DNA of 64,000 bases, from the NCBI RefSeq assembly GCF_000425225.1, contig NZ_KE384330.1, positions 1 through 64,000 on the forward strand, written 5' to 3'. This document shows positions 25,865-35,722 of the stretch, piece after piece. Position numbers and translations under genes: made by a program. How positions within the stretch are numbered: the first letter of the stretch is position 1; the number at the start of each line of letters is the position of its first letter. The stretch is from Pontibacillus marinus BH030004 = DSM 16465 (lineage in GTDB: Bacteria; Bacillota; Bacilli; Bacillales; BH030062). The notes beneath the pieces are model-generated. The model had not been told where the DNA came from. It ran no database searches and was given only the letters and a program-made list of their open reading frames with translations.

Positions 25865-27073
25865 TTAATTGACAATGGCATCCCAAATGGTATATGCCAT
25901 TTCGTCCCAAGACATTTGTTTTTTTACTTTCTTTATGTTCTCAACATACTCATTTCTGTTCTTTTGAACTAATTGATCTAATGCAAATTGGAAATCAAGG
26001 TAATTTGTCGTATCAAAAACCTCACCTACTTTATAGTTTAAAGTAAAATTCCCGATTTCTCCGTATTTAGTGGATAAGACCGGAAGTTCATATCCCATTG
26101 CAAGTTTAAGAGGTCCACTCTGACTGTTCATATTTTCTAGATAAGGTAACACCAAATAATCAGCTAATTTATTAAATATTTCAATATCACTATCTGGTAT
26201 ATATGTATTAATCCAATATATATTTTCATAATTATTGATTTCATCATAAATTAGTTCTTCATTAAGATCATAACTTTTTCCCACAATTAACAAGTTGAAA
26301 TCTTTTACATTCTCTATTTTTTTGAATTCTCTAATAAATCTTAAGATTCCTTTATTAGTCCTAATAACACCAAAAATAAGTAAATTAATTTTATTTGAAC
26401 TAATATTAAAATTATATTTTTCTTTTAATAAGTTAATTGCTTTCTCTTTATTAATAAAGTCGCTATACTGGTAAATTCCATAATTCGCCACCCTAACTTT
26501 CCCTTCTAACTCCCTATGCTCCTCAACTAACGAATTTCTAATATATTCCCCATGAACAATAATTCTCTTGCTGTACTTGAAAGTCTTTTTGTTTAAATAC
26601 CCACTTATTTTTTTATATAATGATTCAGTAAAGCTATACAAATTTTTACTGAAATCCATAGTATGGAGAGTTATTATAGGATTTTTCCTGAGTAGTCTAT
26701 TATTTAAAAAAAGTGAAAAATATTCATATTCAACTAGATATATTTTATCGCCATCTCTTATATTCTTTAAAATTAAATTATAAAGGTCACTATAATAGCG
26801 GATTCTATCTATTCCATACATAAAGCGCCACATTTTTTTATATTTATTTTTATAAATTTGTTTATCTAATGATATAGATGAACTTCGTTCTTGAAGTGTT
26901 ATATTATCATCCAGATCTATTTTGGATGATAATTTTGATGTATATAAGTAAATGTTATCAAACCTGTTTTCCTGTTGGTTTAATATGCTTAGTTTGTTTA
27001 CTACATTCTCCACGTATTCTTTACCATGACCAAAATCTAAAGAAGCACTTGCTGAATAAATGTGTAAGTTCAT
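25865..27073 (-). CDS. Glycosyltransferase (GT4-like, GT-B fold)
   Basis: 402 residues. The C-terminal half has the donor-domain pattern INLLIFGVIRTNKGILRF (near 228-245), IYWINTYIPDSDIEIFNKLADYLVLPY, and SQSGPLKLAMGYELPVL, in which the first glutamate of E-x7-E is replaced. The N-terminal half is divergent. It is a cytosolic transferase, probably one of the repeat-unit assembly enzymes. The sequence is very AT-rich. Confidence 0.75.
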   Translation of the reverse strand: MNLHIYSASASLDFGHGKEYVENVVNKLSILNQQENRFDNIYLYTSKLSSKIDLDDNITLQERSSSISLDKQIYKNKYKKMWRFMYGIDRIRYYSDLYNLILKNIRDGDKIYLVEYEYFSLFLNNRLLRKNPIITLHTMDFSKNLYSFTESLYKKISGYLNKKTFKYSKRIIVHGEYIRNSLVEEHRELEGKVRVANYGIYQYSDFINKEKAINLLKEKYNFNISSNKINLLIFGVIRTNKGILRFIREFKKIENVKDFNLLIVGKSYDLNEELIYDEINNYENIYWINTYIPDSDIEIFNKLADYLVLPYLENMNSQSGPLKLAMGYELPVLSTKYGEIGNFTLNYKVGEVFDTTNYLDFQFALDQLVQKNRNEYVENIKKVKKQMSWDEMAYTIWDAIVN

Positions 27074-27136
27074 TTTGATTCTCCTTGGTATATAGGGTTT
27101 ATCAAAAGTTGAATAGTGGCTATGGATCTCATAATA

Positions 27137-28291
27137 TTACCTCGTACTTTCTGCCTTTTGCCAAAATGGTTTTACATTTCCAGTGATAGCTTTAAAAAAT
27201 CCTAAAAATGTAGCATATTGAAAAACAAAATAATAATATGGTATATAAACTATTTTCCTTTTTGAATTAGTAACATGCCCTACTATTGCAAGTAGATATA
27301 TAAACAGGTGAGGGACTAACAACATTAAATATATGTTTTGTTTTGCGAGAAAAATATTCATTACTAAAAGTATAAAGTGTAGTAAACCTGATGCATATCT
27401 AAATAATCTATGTGATATCATAAATAAACTATAAGTTAATCCCATTTTAAAAGGACTAAATATATTAAAGTGATTTATTATTTTATGCCAAGCCCTGCTA
27501 AACATCCTTACCTTTCTATTAAATTCATCATTAGTGTTTTCACCAGCCTTCTCAAACACCTTTGCTCTTTCATCAAAAATTGACCTTTTCCCTAAAGATA
27601 CCATTAAATTAGGAAATTCGAAATCGTGACTATATAAAATATCAATCTCTCTAAAATACTCTCTTTTCACTGCATATATGGCTCCGTTTCCTGCGGTAAT
27701 AGAGTGTATTTTTGACTCTAATTTTCTTAAAAGTAAATCAAATTTCCAATAGAGGCTTTCTGAGTAACTTGTAACATTTTCTACATCATTCACGTACACA
27801 AGTTTCCCTGTTACATAGGCTACTGATTTATTTTTAAAATTTGATACAAGGATCCGTAACGCCTTCTCATCCCACATACTATTTGCATCTGAAAAAGCAA
27901 TAATATCTCCTTTAGAAGTTTTAAAAGCCTCATTTTGCACATTAGCCCTACCTTTTCGCTCCTGAGCTTCATAAAGAATAATCCCTTTGTTAGAATACCT
28001 CTTTACTATTTCATTTGTATTATCAGTTGAATTATCGGAAGCAATTATTATCTCTAACTTATCCTTTGGGTAGTCAGATTTAAGAAGATTTCGAATTTTA
28101 TCTTCTATAACTTTTTCTTCATTATGAGCACAAATAATCATAGATACTCTTGGTAAATCATTATCGTTTTCAATAATATCTTCTTTAACTTGTCTATTTT
28201 TCTTTATCTTACTTAATCCAATAAGAAATAACGGATATAATATATACATCCATAGAAAAATAAAAACTATTGACCAAAAAATATATTGCAT
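27137..28291 (-). CDS. Membrane-bound glycosyltransferase family 2
   Basis: The ATG at 28291 has GTGGGTGA upstream; the frame can also start at GTG 28303. About 384 residues. One N-terminal helix is followed by a GT-A catalytic region with SMIICAHNEE, ASDNSTDNTNEIV, AFSDANSMWDEKAL (D-x-N/D metal motif) and a later ...SRAWHKII segment. Three or four C-terminal helices follow. This is the processive or hyaluronan-synthase-like GT2 arrangement. It differs from the other transferases in carrying its own membrane anchor. Confidence 0.85.
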   Translation of the reverse strand: MQYIFWSIVFIFLWMYILYPLFLIGLSKIKKNRQVKEDIIENDNDLPRVSMIICAHNEEKVIEDKIRNLLKSDYPKDKLEIIIASDNSTDNTNEIVKRYSNKGIILYEAQERKGRANVQNEAFKTSKGDIIAFSDANSMWDEKALRILVSNFKNKSVAYVTGKLVYVNDVENVTSYSESLYWKFDLLLRKLESKIHSITAGNGAIYAVKREYFREIDILYSHDFEFPNLMVSLGKRSIFDERAKVFEKAGENTNDEFNRKVRMFSRAWHKIINHFNIFSPFKMGLTYSLFMISHRLFRYASGLLHFILLVMNIFLAKQNIYLMLLVPHLFIYLLAIVGHVTNSKRKIVYIPYYYFVFQYATFLGFFKAITGNVKPFWQKAESTR

Positions 28292-28329
28292 TTTATCACC
28301 CACATAATTTTAATTGATTTGATTTGATT

Positions 28330-28998
28330 TTATATTATATCTAATATTCCTTTTAAATTTTCAATTGAATATTTCTCCTTAATACCATCAAGATATTTTC
28401 TATCTTTATAGATTCCTTCTCGAAGAACCCTAACTGTGTTTATTGGATATATTTTGTAAATATAAAAATCTTTTTCTGGGTTATCTCCAACATAAATCAT
28501 TTCATTGAATTCTACATTCAGTTTTTCTTTCATTATCTCAAATGATTTAGGATGGGGCTTCCAATAATCTTTCCCCAATTCACTAGTGATAATAATTTCG
28601 TCAAAAATATCAAATGCTTTAACTGCATTTAATTTCTGGCGTTGGGAATTTGAGTAGCCATCTGTTATAATACCTATTTTTATATTTTTTTCTCTTAAGA
28701 ATTCCAGACACCGAGATACATCATCAAAGAACTCTATATCTGGAAAATGATTCCTGTACTCTTCTACAAGTTCCAATATATCACTCTTTGTGTAATGCAC
28801 CCCCATTATATCCAAAAGTCTATTGAAGACATTCTGAGGGCTTTTTTGAAATAATTCATTTAGTATTCGGTTTAATTTATGTTGATCTTCATCAAGCCTA
28901 TTACTCAAAAGATGTGATATGTGCATATAACCACTTTCAATATACTTCTTTTCAGAGATTAACGTATCGTCTAAGTCGAATATAATAGCTTTTACCAT
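28330..28998 (-). CDS. HAD-superfamily hydrolase
   Basis: 222 residues. Motif I is FDLDDTLIS with nucleophile D8 and acid D10. The cap domain is helical, motif II is IGIITDGYS and motif IV is VGDNPEKDF. It removes phosphate from a small molecule or carries out a related phosphotransfer. Its ATG shares one base with the stop of the ATP-grasp gene (TAATG). The tight link to an ATP-grasp ligase and an initiating sugar transferase suggests it acts on the same intermediate, perhaps a phosphorylated ligase product. That is inference. Confidence 0.85.
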   Translation of the reverse strand: MVKAIIFDLDDTLISEKKYIESGYMHISHLLSNRLDEDQHKLNRILNELFQKSPQNVFNRLLDIMGVHYTKSDILELVEEYRNHFPDIEFFDDVSRCLEFLREKNIKIGIITDGYSNSQRQKLNAVKAFDIFDEIIITSELGKDYWKPHPKSFEIMKEKLNVEFNEMIYVGDNPEKDFYIYKIYPINTVRVLREGIYKDRKYLDGIKEKYSIENLKGILDII

Positions 28999-29975
28999 TA
29001 CACTAACTCCAGGTTTTCATCTAGGCAAATACTTCTATCAAACCTTAAAAACGTAAGATCATCTTTATATTTTTCGTTATATTCTAGTCTTTCGCCCATA
29101 AGTAATCGAAAAAGATTTTCACAAGAGTCAGCACCACTCATAATGCTCATAGGAGCTCCTCCACCAAACCTAGGGTTGATCTCAATATACTCTATGCCCT
29201 TACTTGTCTTCATCAGTTGAACAGTTATATGCCCAATTGGCTTTAGTACCTTCATTAATTTTGTAACATCATCAATGATCTCTCTATCTCTTATAATCTT
29301 CCCCTTAGAAATCTCACCGCTACGAGTAGCTATCCTTAATCTAGGAACAATTGAAATAATATTACTGTCAAAATCTAAGAAAACATCAACAGTAAACTCT
29401 TCACCTTTCATAAACTCTTGAATTATAGGATTGTTAACAATATCTTTATAGATATTTAATTCGCTATTATTTTTTATTTCAAATGTGTTTATACTGGAGC
29501 TTCCGGATTTAGGCTTTATAAACAGAGGAAACTTTAGATCACCATTCCTAATTTCTTCGTCTGTATACATCTTAGGAATTCCAAAATTATTCTCTTCTAA
29601 AAACTTTTGTGTATTGATTTTATCTCTACAAACTTCAACAACTTTATAATCTGAAATCAACACCTTTGTGTTGGTTTTCTCCTCGATAAAACTTTTATTC
29701 TCTGCAAGTAGTAATAAATCTGTATCAATAGTTGGAACTATTAAAGAAATGTTTTCCTGATTACATGCCTCAATAATCGCATCAATATAATTAGGTTCCA
29801 TAATTCGTGGTAATTTATAAGTTCTGTCTGCAAAATATAAAGCAGGGGCTGTTTCAGAACAGTCTCCAGCTACAATATTACTTTTAACATTTACTTTTTT
29901 CGCAGCATTTTGAAAACACTGCACCAGCTCTACACGCCTTCCAGCACTTAAAATTAATATGTTAATGTCATTCAT
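28998..29975 (-). CDS. ATP-grasp ligase (carbamoyl-phosphate-synthase-like)
   Basis: 325 residues. An N-terminal pre-ATP-grasp fold starts ILILSAGRRVELVQCF. The ATP-binding loop is KPKSGSSS at 154-161, and the Mg-binding strand is EINPRFGGG at 265-273. Enzymes of this class join a carboxylate to an amine through an acyl phosphate. In polysaccharide loci they can add amino acids to amino sugars. Here the gene overlaps the initiating sugar transferase by 8 bases and is next to a PglE-like aminotransferase, which would make the amine. The substrate is not known. Confidence 0.85.
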   Translation of the reverse strand: MNDINILILSAGRRVELVQCFQNAAKKVNVKSNIVAGDCSETAPALYFADRTYKLPRIMEPNYIDAIIEACNQENISLIVPTIDTDLLLLAENKSFIEEKTNTKVLISDYKVVEVCRDKINTQKFLEENNFGIPKMYTDEEIRNGDLKFPLFIKPKSGSSSINTFEIKNNSELNIYKDIVNNPIIQEFMKGEEFTVDVFLDFDSNIISIVPRLRIATRSGEISKGKIIRDREIIDDVTKLMKVLKPIGHITVQLMKTSKGIEYIEINPRFGGGAPMSIMSGADSCENLFRLLMGERLEYNEKYKDDLTFLRFDRSICLDENLELV

Positions 29976-30624
29976 TTTTGTCTCCTACCTCACTACCCTC
30001 AAAGTACTCCATTGTTGCCGCAGTCTCTGAGTTAATTCCTTCCCTAACAAAAACCTTCTTTATAGTAGAATAAATAATCTTCCAATCATTAAATAAACTC
30101 ACAGTATCAACATATTTAACATCTAGCTCAAACTTATCTTCCCAACTAATAGCATTCCTACCACTTACCTGAGCTAATCCAGATAAACCCGGTCTTACCT
30201 CATGACGTCGCTTTTGATGCTCATTATAAAGAGGAAGATACTGTACCAATAAAGGCCTTGGCCCAATAATCGCCATATCTCCTTTAAGAATATTAAAAAG
30301 TTCTGGGAGTTCATCAAGAGATGTAGAACGCAAGAATCTTCCAAATCTTGTTAACCTAACACTATCAGGAAGTAACTCTCCATTCTCATCCCTTTCATCC
30401 GTCATTGTTCTAAATTTATACATCATAAAAATCTTTTCATTAAGCCCAGGTCTTTTTTGTTTAAACAAAAGTGGACTTCCTAACTTAACTCGCGCAAGAA
30501 TAGCAACTATTAACAGAACCGGGCTAAGTACTATAATAGCGATAAAGGAAAGTATGAAATCCATTGGTCTTTTTAAAAACCTTTTATAAATACTGCCTTT
30601 AGTCTCTTTCATTACTTCAACCAC
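29968..30624 (-). CDS. Initiating sugar-phosphate transferase (PglC/WcaJ family)
   Basis: 218 residues of the monotopic phosphoglycosyltransferase family. The N-terminal re-entrant helix (about 22-45) is preceded by FLKRPMDF. Next come FKQKRPGLN, YKFRTMT, SLDELPELFNILKGDMAIIGPRPL (catalytic D-E pair) and RPGLSGLAQVSGRN. It moves a sugar phosphate from UDP-sugar to undecaprenyl phosphate at the start of repeat synthesis. The short length without extra helices resembles PglC, which takes a diamino-trideoxy sugar. It overlaps the aminotransferase by 13 bases. Confidence 0.92.
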   Translation of the reverse strand: MVEVMKETKGSIYKRFLKRPMDFILSFIAIIVLSPVLLIVAILARVKLGSPLLFKQKRPGLNEKIFMMYKFRTMTDERDENGELLPDSVRLTRFGRFLRSTSLDELPELFNILKGDMAIIGPRPLLVQYLPLYNEHQKRRHEVRPGLSGLAQVSGRNAISWEDKFELDVKYVDTVSLFNDWKIIYSTIKKVFVREGINSETAATMEYFEGSEVGDKNE

Positions 30625-31748
30625 AACCCTTTAATTATCTTTACTATTCTTTCCAAATCTTCATCAGTCATCTTAGTATCAGAAGGCAAACAAACACCGT
30701 TCTCAAATAACTTTGTAGAAACATCTGTACCAACAAAATCATATTTCTCAAAAAACGGTTGTAAATGCATCGGCTTCCAAATTGGCCTTGATTCAATGTT
30801 CTCTTTTTCAAGGGTTTCCATAACATCAACAGGCCTAATCTCCCCCATTAAAGTCATTGAACTCAACCAATAATTTGGTTCATTCCATTCATTAACAGGC
30901 ATGAATTCAACACCCTCAAGTTCACCAAGTTCTCTCTTATAATATTCAAAAATATATTTCTTCTTTTCTACTCGCTTATCTAATACCTTAAGCTGCCCTC
31001 GACCAATTCCAGCAACAACATTACTCATACGGTAATTATAACCTAATTCACTATGTTGATAATGCCTTGCTTGATCTCTGGATTGAGTAGCCCAAAACCT
31101 TACTTTTTTAACTTTCTTTTCATTATTAGAAACTAGCATTCCACCACCAGAGGTAGTAATTATCTTGTTACCATTAAAAGAAAAGATGCCATAATGACCT
31201 AATGTACCAGTGTGTTGACCTTTGTAATAACCACCTAGTGATTCTGCAGCATCCTCAATAACTACAACGTTATGTTCCTTACAAACCTCCATAATCTTAT
31301 CCATATCTGCCGAAAGACCGTAAAGGTGAACAGCAATAACCGCTTTTACTTCCGGATACTTCTCAAAAGCTTCGTTCAATGCTTTAGGACACATATTCCA
31401 AGTTTCATAATTACTATCTATAAAAACTGGAGTAGCATTTTGATAGATGATAGGGTTAGCTGTTGCCGAGAAAGTAAGGGTAGGACAGAAAACGATATCT
31501 CCCTCTCCAACACCAGCTGCTCTTAATGCTAAATGAATTGCCCCAGTACCTGAAGATAAAGCAGCAGCAGCCTTAGACCCAACTTTAGCAGCTAACTCTT
31601 TTTCAAATTCATTTACGTTCTCTCCTAGAGGAGCAATCCAGTTTGTATCAAAAGCTTCTTGTACATATTGCATTTCATAACCTTCATCACTCATATGTGG
31701 AGATGAAAGAAATATTCTCTCGTTCACCTTTGTTGTCTCCATCTTCAA
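30612..31748 (-). CDS. DegT/DnrJ/EryC1-family sugar aminotransferase (PglE-like)
   Basis: 378 residues. PLP enzyme with the Schiff-base lysine K195 in FSFNGNKIITTSGGGM and the EDAAES segment at 165-170. The opening IFLSSPHMSDEGYEMQYVQEAFDTNWIAPLG is the PglE/LegC-type N-terminus. It would aminate the 4-keto product of a PglF-type dehydratase (32792-34648). The frame begins at TTG; M3 at 31742 is also possible. It is the first gene of a block of four overlapping genes. Confidence 0.92.
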   Translation of the reverse strand: MKMETTKVNERIFLSSPHMSDEGYEMQYVQEAFDTNWIAPLGENVNEFEKELAAKVGSKAAAALSSGTGAIHLALRAAGVGEGDIVFCPTLTFSATANPIIYQNATPVFIDSNYETWNMCPKALNEAFEKYPEVKAVIAVHLYGLSADMDKIMEVCKEHNVVVIEDAAESLGGYYKGQHTGTLGHYGIFSFNGNKIITTSGGGMLVSNNEKKVKKVRFWATQSRDQARHYQHSELGYNYRMSNVVAGIGRGQLKVLDKRVEKKKYIFEYYKRELGELEGVEFMPVNEWNEPNYWLSSMTLMGEIRPVDVMETLEKENIESRPIWKPMHLQPFFEKYDFVGTDVSTKLFENGVCLPSDTKMTDEDLERIVKIIKGLWLK

Positions 31749-32184
31749 GTCTTCCTTCCTCTATTAGGTTAATACTTTAGTAGAATAGGACTTACTTGGA
31801 ATCTTAAAACTATAACTCCAACTAACTTCTAGACCACTAAAATTGTTATCTACTTCCGATAATCATCTCGTAAAAAAATTGCATGTAGCTTAATATTCCT
31901 CACTTTTATCATTCCTACCAAACGAGGTTTATTCTACCTTGATTACATAATTCCACCAATCTACTTTTCATACTTACCTCGTAATATCTATTCAATCTAC
32001 CTAACAAATACAAAATAGATATTCACTTATTTAACACCCTTAACCGAGTTTCTTCCTATATATATACCATTCAATCAATCTATAATTCTCACTAAAAACG
32101 CCTCAAACCCTTATCCCCCAAGGTTTCCGACGTTCAATCTAACAACGATAGTCAGTTCCCCACCACCATTCAATCCAACAAAAA
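31749..32184. other. Long AT-rich non-coding stretch
   Basis: About 440 bases without a supportable gene on either strand. It probably includes the promoter of the aminotransferase block and the leader of its transcript. No riboswitch or tRNA pattern was recognised. Confidence 0.4.
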
Positions 32185-32206
32185 AAAGAGCCCTAAATCC
32201 GAGCTC
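32180..32206 (-). terminator. Terminator after the pilin gene
   Basis: GAGCTC-GGATTTA-GGGCTC (32206-32188) is followed by TTTTTTTG on the minus strand. It lies 23 bases past the end of the interrupted pilin frame. Confidence 0.65.
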
Positions 32207-32228
32207 CTTATACCCCAGCTAAAATCGG

Positions 32229-32603
32229 TTACAAAAAAGGCACTCCACCATCACCTGGCTCCTCTTCCTCAGACTCCTGTTCACCCTGCTCCCCATGCAA
32301 ATCACAAACAACCTCCCCATCCACAAAACCATAGTTTCCACCAATTGGACAGGTGTCACTAAACTGATCGAGAAACTACACAAACAAAACATCTGAATGC
32401 TCCAAACCACCTAAAACCAAATAATCATTATAAAACTGACTAACCTCTCCCCTATTAACTTCACAAACATCTGCCTCAGCCTTCTTTATAATCTGCCCAA
32501 CAGAAGGAACGGCAATTGAAGCCAAAACACCGATAATAACTATTACTGCTAGCACTTCTAATAAAGTAAATCCTGATTCACTTTTGCCAAAAACACTACT
32601 CAC
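32229..32603 (-). pseudogene. Type IV prepilin-like gene with an in-frame amber codon
   Basis: The best start is GTG at 32603, five bases after GGAGGAG. It gives a 10-residue leader, SESG^FTLLEVL (prepilin peptidase site) and a hydrophobic helix VIVIIGVLASIAVPSV, like ComGC and other Gram-positive pilins. TAG interrupts the frame at 32376-32378. The same frame continues without a break into QFSDTCPIGGNYGFVDGEVV, a typical pilin C-terminus with paired cysteines, and ends at TAA 32229-32231. The tail is acidic (EESEEEE-like). The stop may be a point mutation or tolerated as a truncated form. A sequencing error is possible. It sits between the PglF-like and aminotransferase genes, unrelated to either. 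Confidence 0.75.
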
Positions 32604-32791
32604 ACTGTCTCCTCCACTCCATAACAACTTGAATAAACCCGAATCACTAAATAGTGACACGGGTCAAAATAATAGAAATGATACCTTTTCACTCCGCACA
32701 TTTCACATTCACCCAAGTTGTCATATAAAGCAGAAATATTCTATTGTACTCACGAAAACATTGGACGGTCTAAGCAGAAGCCAGCTTCCCT

Positions 32792-34648
32792 TTACTTAAC
32801 CACAGCCAACTCCTCATCCTCAAAAACACGCCCATGCGCAATCCCCAAAACTCTCTCCCTAAGCAACGAAGAATCAAAATCCTCTAACTGATCTATACAA
32901 TCAAGCACTGAATTCACGTTAGGCTCAACTGACTTCCCAACATAAATCTTCGGCCACACCTGCTCCTCATGAACCTCATCCTCACCAAGCAACTCCTCAT
33001 ACATCTTCTCCCCAGGACGTAACCCCGTAAACTCAACCCCAATCTCATCTACCGAGTACCCAGAAAGCTTAATCAAGTTCTCCGCAAGATCCACAATCTT
33101 CACAGGCTCACCCATATCCAGCACAAAGATCTCTCCACCTCTCGCAAGAGAACCCGCCTGAATCACTAACCGAGAAGCTTCTGGAATCGTCATGAAATAA
33201 CGGTTCATTTCCGGATGGGTCACTGTCACAGGTCCACCGTTTTGAATTTGCTTTTTAAATAAAGGAATCACACTTCCACGACTTCCTAAAACATTTCCGA
33301 AACGGACCGCCACAAATCGGGTACGACTTTTCGAATCCATATGTTGAACAACCATTTCAGCCATACGTTTCGAAGCACCCATCACACTCGTTGGGTTAAC
33401 CGCCTTATCCGTAGAAACCATCACAAAGTTCCCAACACCATGGGCATCAGCCGCTTCGGCAACATTTTTAGTACCCATCACGTTATTCTTAATCGCTTCT
33501 TGTGGATTACGTTCCATTAACGGAACATGCTTATGCGCCGCAGCATGATACACCACATGAGGTTGATGCTTTTCCATCACATTCATCATACGGTCAGCAT
33601 CTTGAACATCCGCAATCTCCGTAATGATGTCAAAGTCATCCTGATAGGTCTGGCGTAGCTCCATCTCAATCGTATAAATGCTATTTTCACCATGACCTAA
33701 TAAAATAAGATGCTTCGGCTTAAACTTCGCCACCTGACGACAAATTTCTGAACCGATCGATCCACCTGCACCTGTAACCAAAATTGTTTGATCCGTAAGC
33801 GTATCCGAAATCGAATCCATATCCAGTTCAATTGGATCTCTTCCTAATAAATCTTCAATGGACACATCACGCACTTGATTCACCGATACATTCCCTAACG
33901 CAATATCTTCAATCATTGGAAGAATTTGAACGTTTCGACAAACCACCTGTGCCTTTTCAACGATCTCTTTAATACGCTCTCTTTCCGCAGAAGGAACAGC
34001 GATTACGATATGGTTCACTTCATACGCTTCCACAACCTGCTCTAAATAATGAATAGACCCCAAAACAGGTAAGCCGGATACTTTTAAATGATGCATTGTA
34101 AAATCATCATCCACAAAACCAACCAAATCACAATCTACAGCTTGTGTCTCCTTCATCTGCCTAGCCAGCATACGCCCAGCTGAACCTGCACCGATAATTA
34201 ACGTACGATTTTCAGGTTCTTCCACCGTGGCAGTCACTTCCCTCTTAGCAGGAAAAAGCCTTATTCCGTAAGTTTTGTAGTATTTCCATGCAAAACGAAC
34301 CCCACCGATTAAAATAATATGTAACATCCACGTCACCGTGAGAGCTCGTTCAAAAACCGTTTGGAATACAATAGCCTGAACACTTGCAGCTACGACAATT
34401 GATAGCGTGACAACAAAAAAGATCCCTCTAAGTTCTTCCATACTGGCATAACGCCAAACCCTTTTATATAAACCAAACACGGATGAAAATAGGTGATGGG
34501 TCACCAATAACACGATCGAACTCGTTAGAATCGAAACATCAAATACCTTCACATATGGATTTAAGAAAAAGTGCGACATATAAATTGAAAAAGAGACAAT
34601 GACCGAATCAATAAACATTAACAATAATAGCCGTTTCTTATACGTCAA
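32792..34648 (-). CDS. Nucleoside-diphosphate-sugar 4,6-dehydratase (PglF/CapD type)
   Basis: I favour the TTG at 34648, giving MTYKKRLLLLMFIDS behind AAAGGGGG; a frame from 34681 exists. About 618 residues: four N-terminal membrane helices (to about 125), a CoA-binding-like Rossmann region with LIIGAGSAGRML, then the SDR domain with TGAGGSIGSEICRQ. The active-site set VSTDKAVNPTSVMGASKRMAE has Asp/Lys and M-x3-K in place of Y-x3-K, as in membrane-bound PglF enzymes. It probably makes UDP-4-keto-6-deoxy-GlcNAc for the downstream aminotransferase. Confidence 0.92.
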   Translation of the reverse strand: MTYKKRLLLLMFIDSVIVSFSIYMSHFFLNPYVKVFDVSILTSSIVLLVTHHLFSSVFGLYKRVWRYASMEELRGIFFVVTLSIVVAASVQAIVFQTVFERALTVTWMLHIILIGGVRFAWKYYKTYGIRLFPAKREVTATVEEPENRTLIIGAGSAGRMLARQMKETQAVDCDLVGFVDDDFTMHHLKVSGLPVLGSIHYLEQVVEAYEVNHIVIAVPSAERERIKEIVEKAQVVCRNVQILPMIEDIALGNVSVNQVRDVSIEDLLGRDPIELDMDSISDTLTDQTILVTGAGGSIGSEICRQVAKFKPKHLILLGHGENSIYTIEMELRQTYQDDFDIITEIADVQDADRMMNVMEKHQPHVVYHAAAHKHVPLMERNPQEAIKNNVMGTKNVAEAADAHGVGNFVMVSTDKAVNPTSVMGASKRMAEMVVQHMDSKSRTRFVAVRFGNVLGSRGSVIPLFKKQIQNGGPVTVTHPEMNRYFMTIPEASRLVIQAGSLARGGEIFVLDMGEPVKIVDLAENLIKLSGYSVDEIGVEFTGLRPGEKMYEELLGEDEVHEEQVWPKIYVGKSVEPNVNSVLDCIDQLEDFDSSLLRERVLGIAHGRVFEDEELAVVK

Positions 34649-34759
34649 GAAAATTGCCCCCTTTCCCATATACGTACACATCCCTTTACACGTTTGTCCA
34701 CAAAAGAGATATCTACATAGGTTGTTATTTGTTCATACCTCAATACATTCGCCTACCTT

Positions 34760-35638
34760 TTACTGACTCACAAGATCTTCTTGCAAAACTGACTTCAAAA
34801 ACCCTTCAAGATCCTCTTTCAAATCAGGATCCTGCAAAGCAACCTCAATCGTCGTTTGAATAAACCCTAACTTCTCACCAACGTCATAACGCTTACCTTC
34901 AAAATCATAAGCAAACACACGCTGGATCTCATTTAATCGCTGAATCGCATCCGTCAGTTGAACCTCGCCACCTGCACCAATCTCTTGCTTTTCTAAAAAC
35001 ATCATAATTTCAGGTGTTAGCACATAACGTCCCATAATCGCCAAGTTCGAAGGTGCCTCCCCTTGAGGTTTCTCAACAAAGGAACGAACTTGATAACGTC
35101 TCCCTTTTTGCTCACTCGGATCAATAATGCCATAACGATGCGTCTGATCCTCCGGCACCGTTTGGACACCAATCACGGAAGACATCGTTTCCTCATATTG
35201 ATCAATAAGCTGCTTCAATCCTGGTGTATCAGCCTGAACAATATCATCTCCTAATAACACGGCGAATGGTTCATCTCCAATAAACTTCCGTGCACACCAT
35301 ACGGCATGACCAAGTCCTTTTGGTTCTTTTTGTCTTATGTAATGAATATCAACTTTTGAAGATTGGTTCACCTTATCTAGCAAGCTATACTTCTCTTTCG
35401 CAACTAGACTCTGTTCCAACTCAAAGTTATTATCGAAATGATCTTCAATTGCTCGTTTCCCTTTACCGGTAACGATGATGATATCTTCAATCCCTGATTC
35501 AATCGCTTCTTCCACAATGTATTGAATCGTTGGTTTATCCACTATTGGTAGCATCTCTTTCGGCATTGCCTTTGTTGCTGGTAAAAATCGAGTACCAAGT
35601 CCAGCAGCTGGAATAATCGCTTTTTTGACTTTCTTCAT
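34760..35638 (-). CDS. galU: UTP-glucose-1-phosphate uridylyltransferase
   Basis: Makes UDP-glucose from glucose 1-phosphate. The start at 35638 has AAGGAGGGG four bases upstream; the longer frame to 35704 has none. 292 residues. The nucleotide loop is [21 protein letters not shown] (from residue 8), followed by [15 protein letters not shown], and FAVLLGDDI is the metal site. It provides the substrate for UDP-glucose dehydrogenase and for UDP-glucose-dependent transferases. Confidence 0.95.
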   Translation of the reverse strand: MKKVKKAIIPAAGLGTRFLPATKAMPKEMLPIVDKPTIQYIVEEAIESGIEDIIIVTGKGKRAIEDHFDNNFELEQSLVAKEKYSLLDKVNQSSKVDIHYIRQKEPKGLGHAVWCARKFIGDEPFAVLLGDDIVQADTPGLKQLIDQYEETMSSVIGVQTVPEDQTHRYGIIDPSEQKGRRYQVRSFVEKPQGEAPSNLAIMGRYVLTPEIMMFLEKQEIGAGGEVQLTDAIQRLNEIQRVFAYDFEGKRYDVGEKLGFIQTTIEVALQDPDLKEDLEGFLKSVLQEDLVSQ

Positions 35639-35675
35639 GAAACCCCTCCTTATTTTCATTCCCTGCATAAAATAA

Positions 35676-35722
35676 ATATCTAATGAAAAGGCACCAATAT
35701 GCACCCTCTCATTAGATATCTA
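35676..35722 (-). promoter_or_regulatory. Hairpin in the galU leader
   Basis: AAATATCTAATGA (35676-35688) pairs with TCATTAGATATCT (about 35710-35722) on the RNA upstream of the galU ribosome site. It has no clear T-run and could be an attenuator or mRNA stabiliser. Confidence 0.4.

Noticed and set aside
28330-29975. HAD and ATP-grasp genes as a stand-alone toxin-antitoxin or peptide-tailoring pair
   Set aside because: Tight overlaps with a sugar transferase and aminotransferase place them in glycan synthesis; no precursor peptide or toxin-like gene is nearby.
32219-32410. Separate 63-codon minus-strand frame after the pilin
   Set aside because: It is out of frame with the recognisable pilin C-terminus, which continues in the pilin's own frame past the amber codon.
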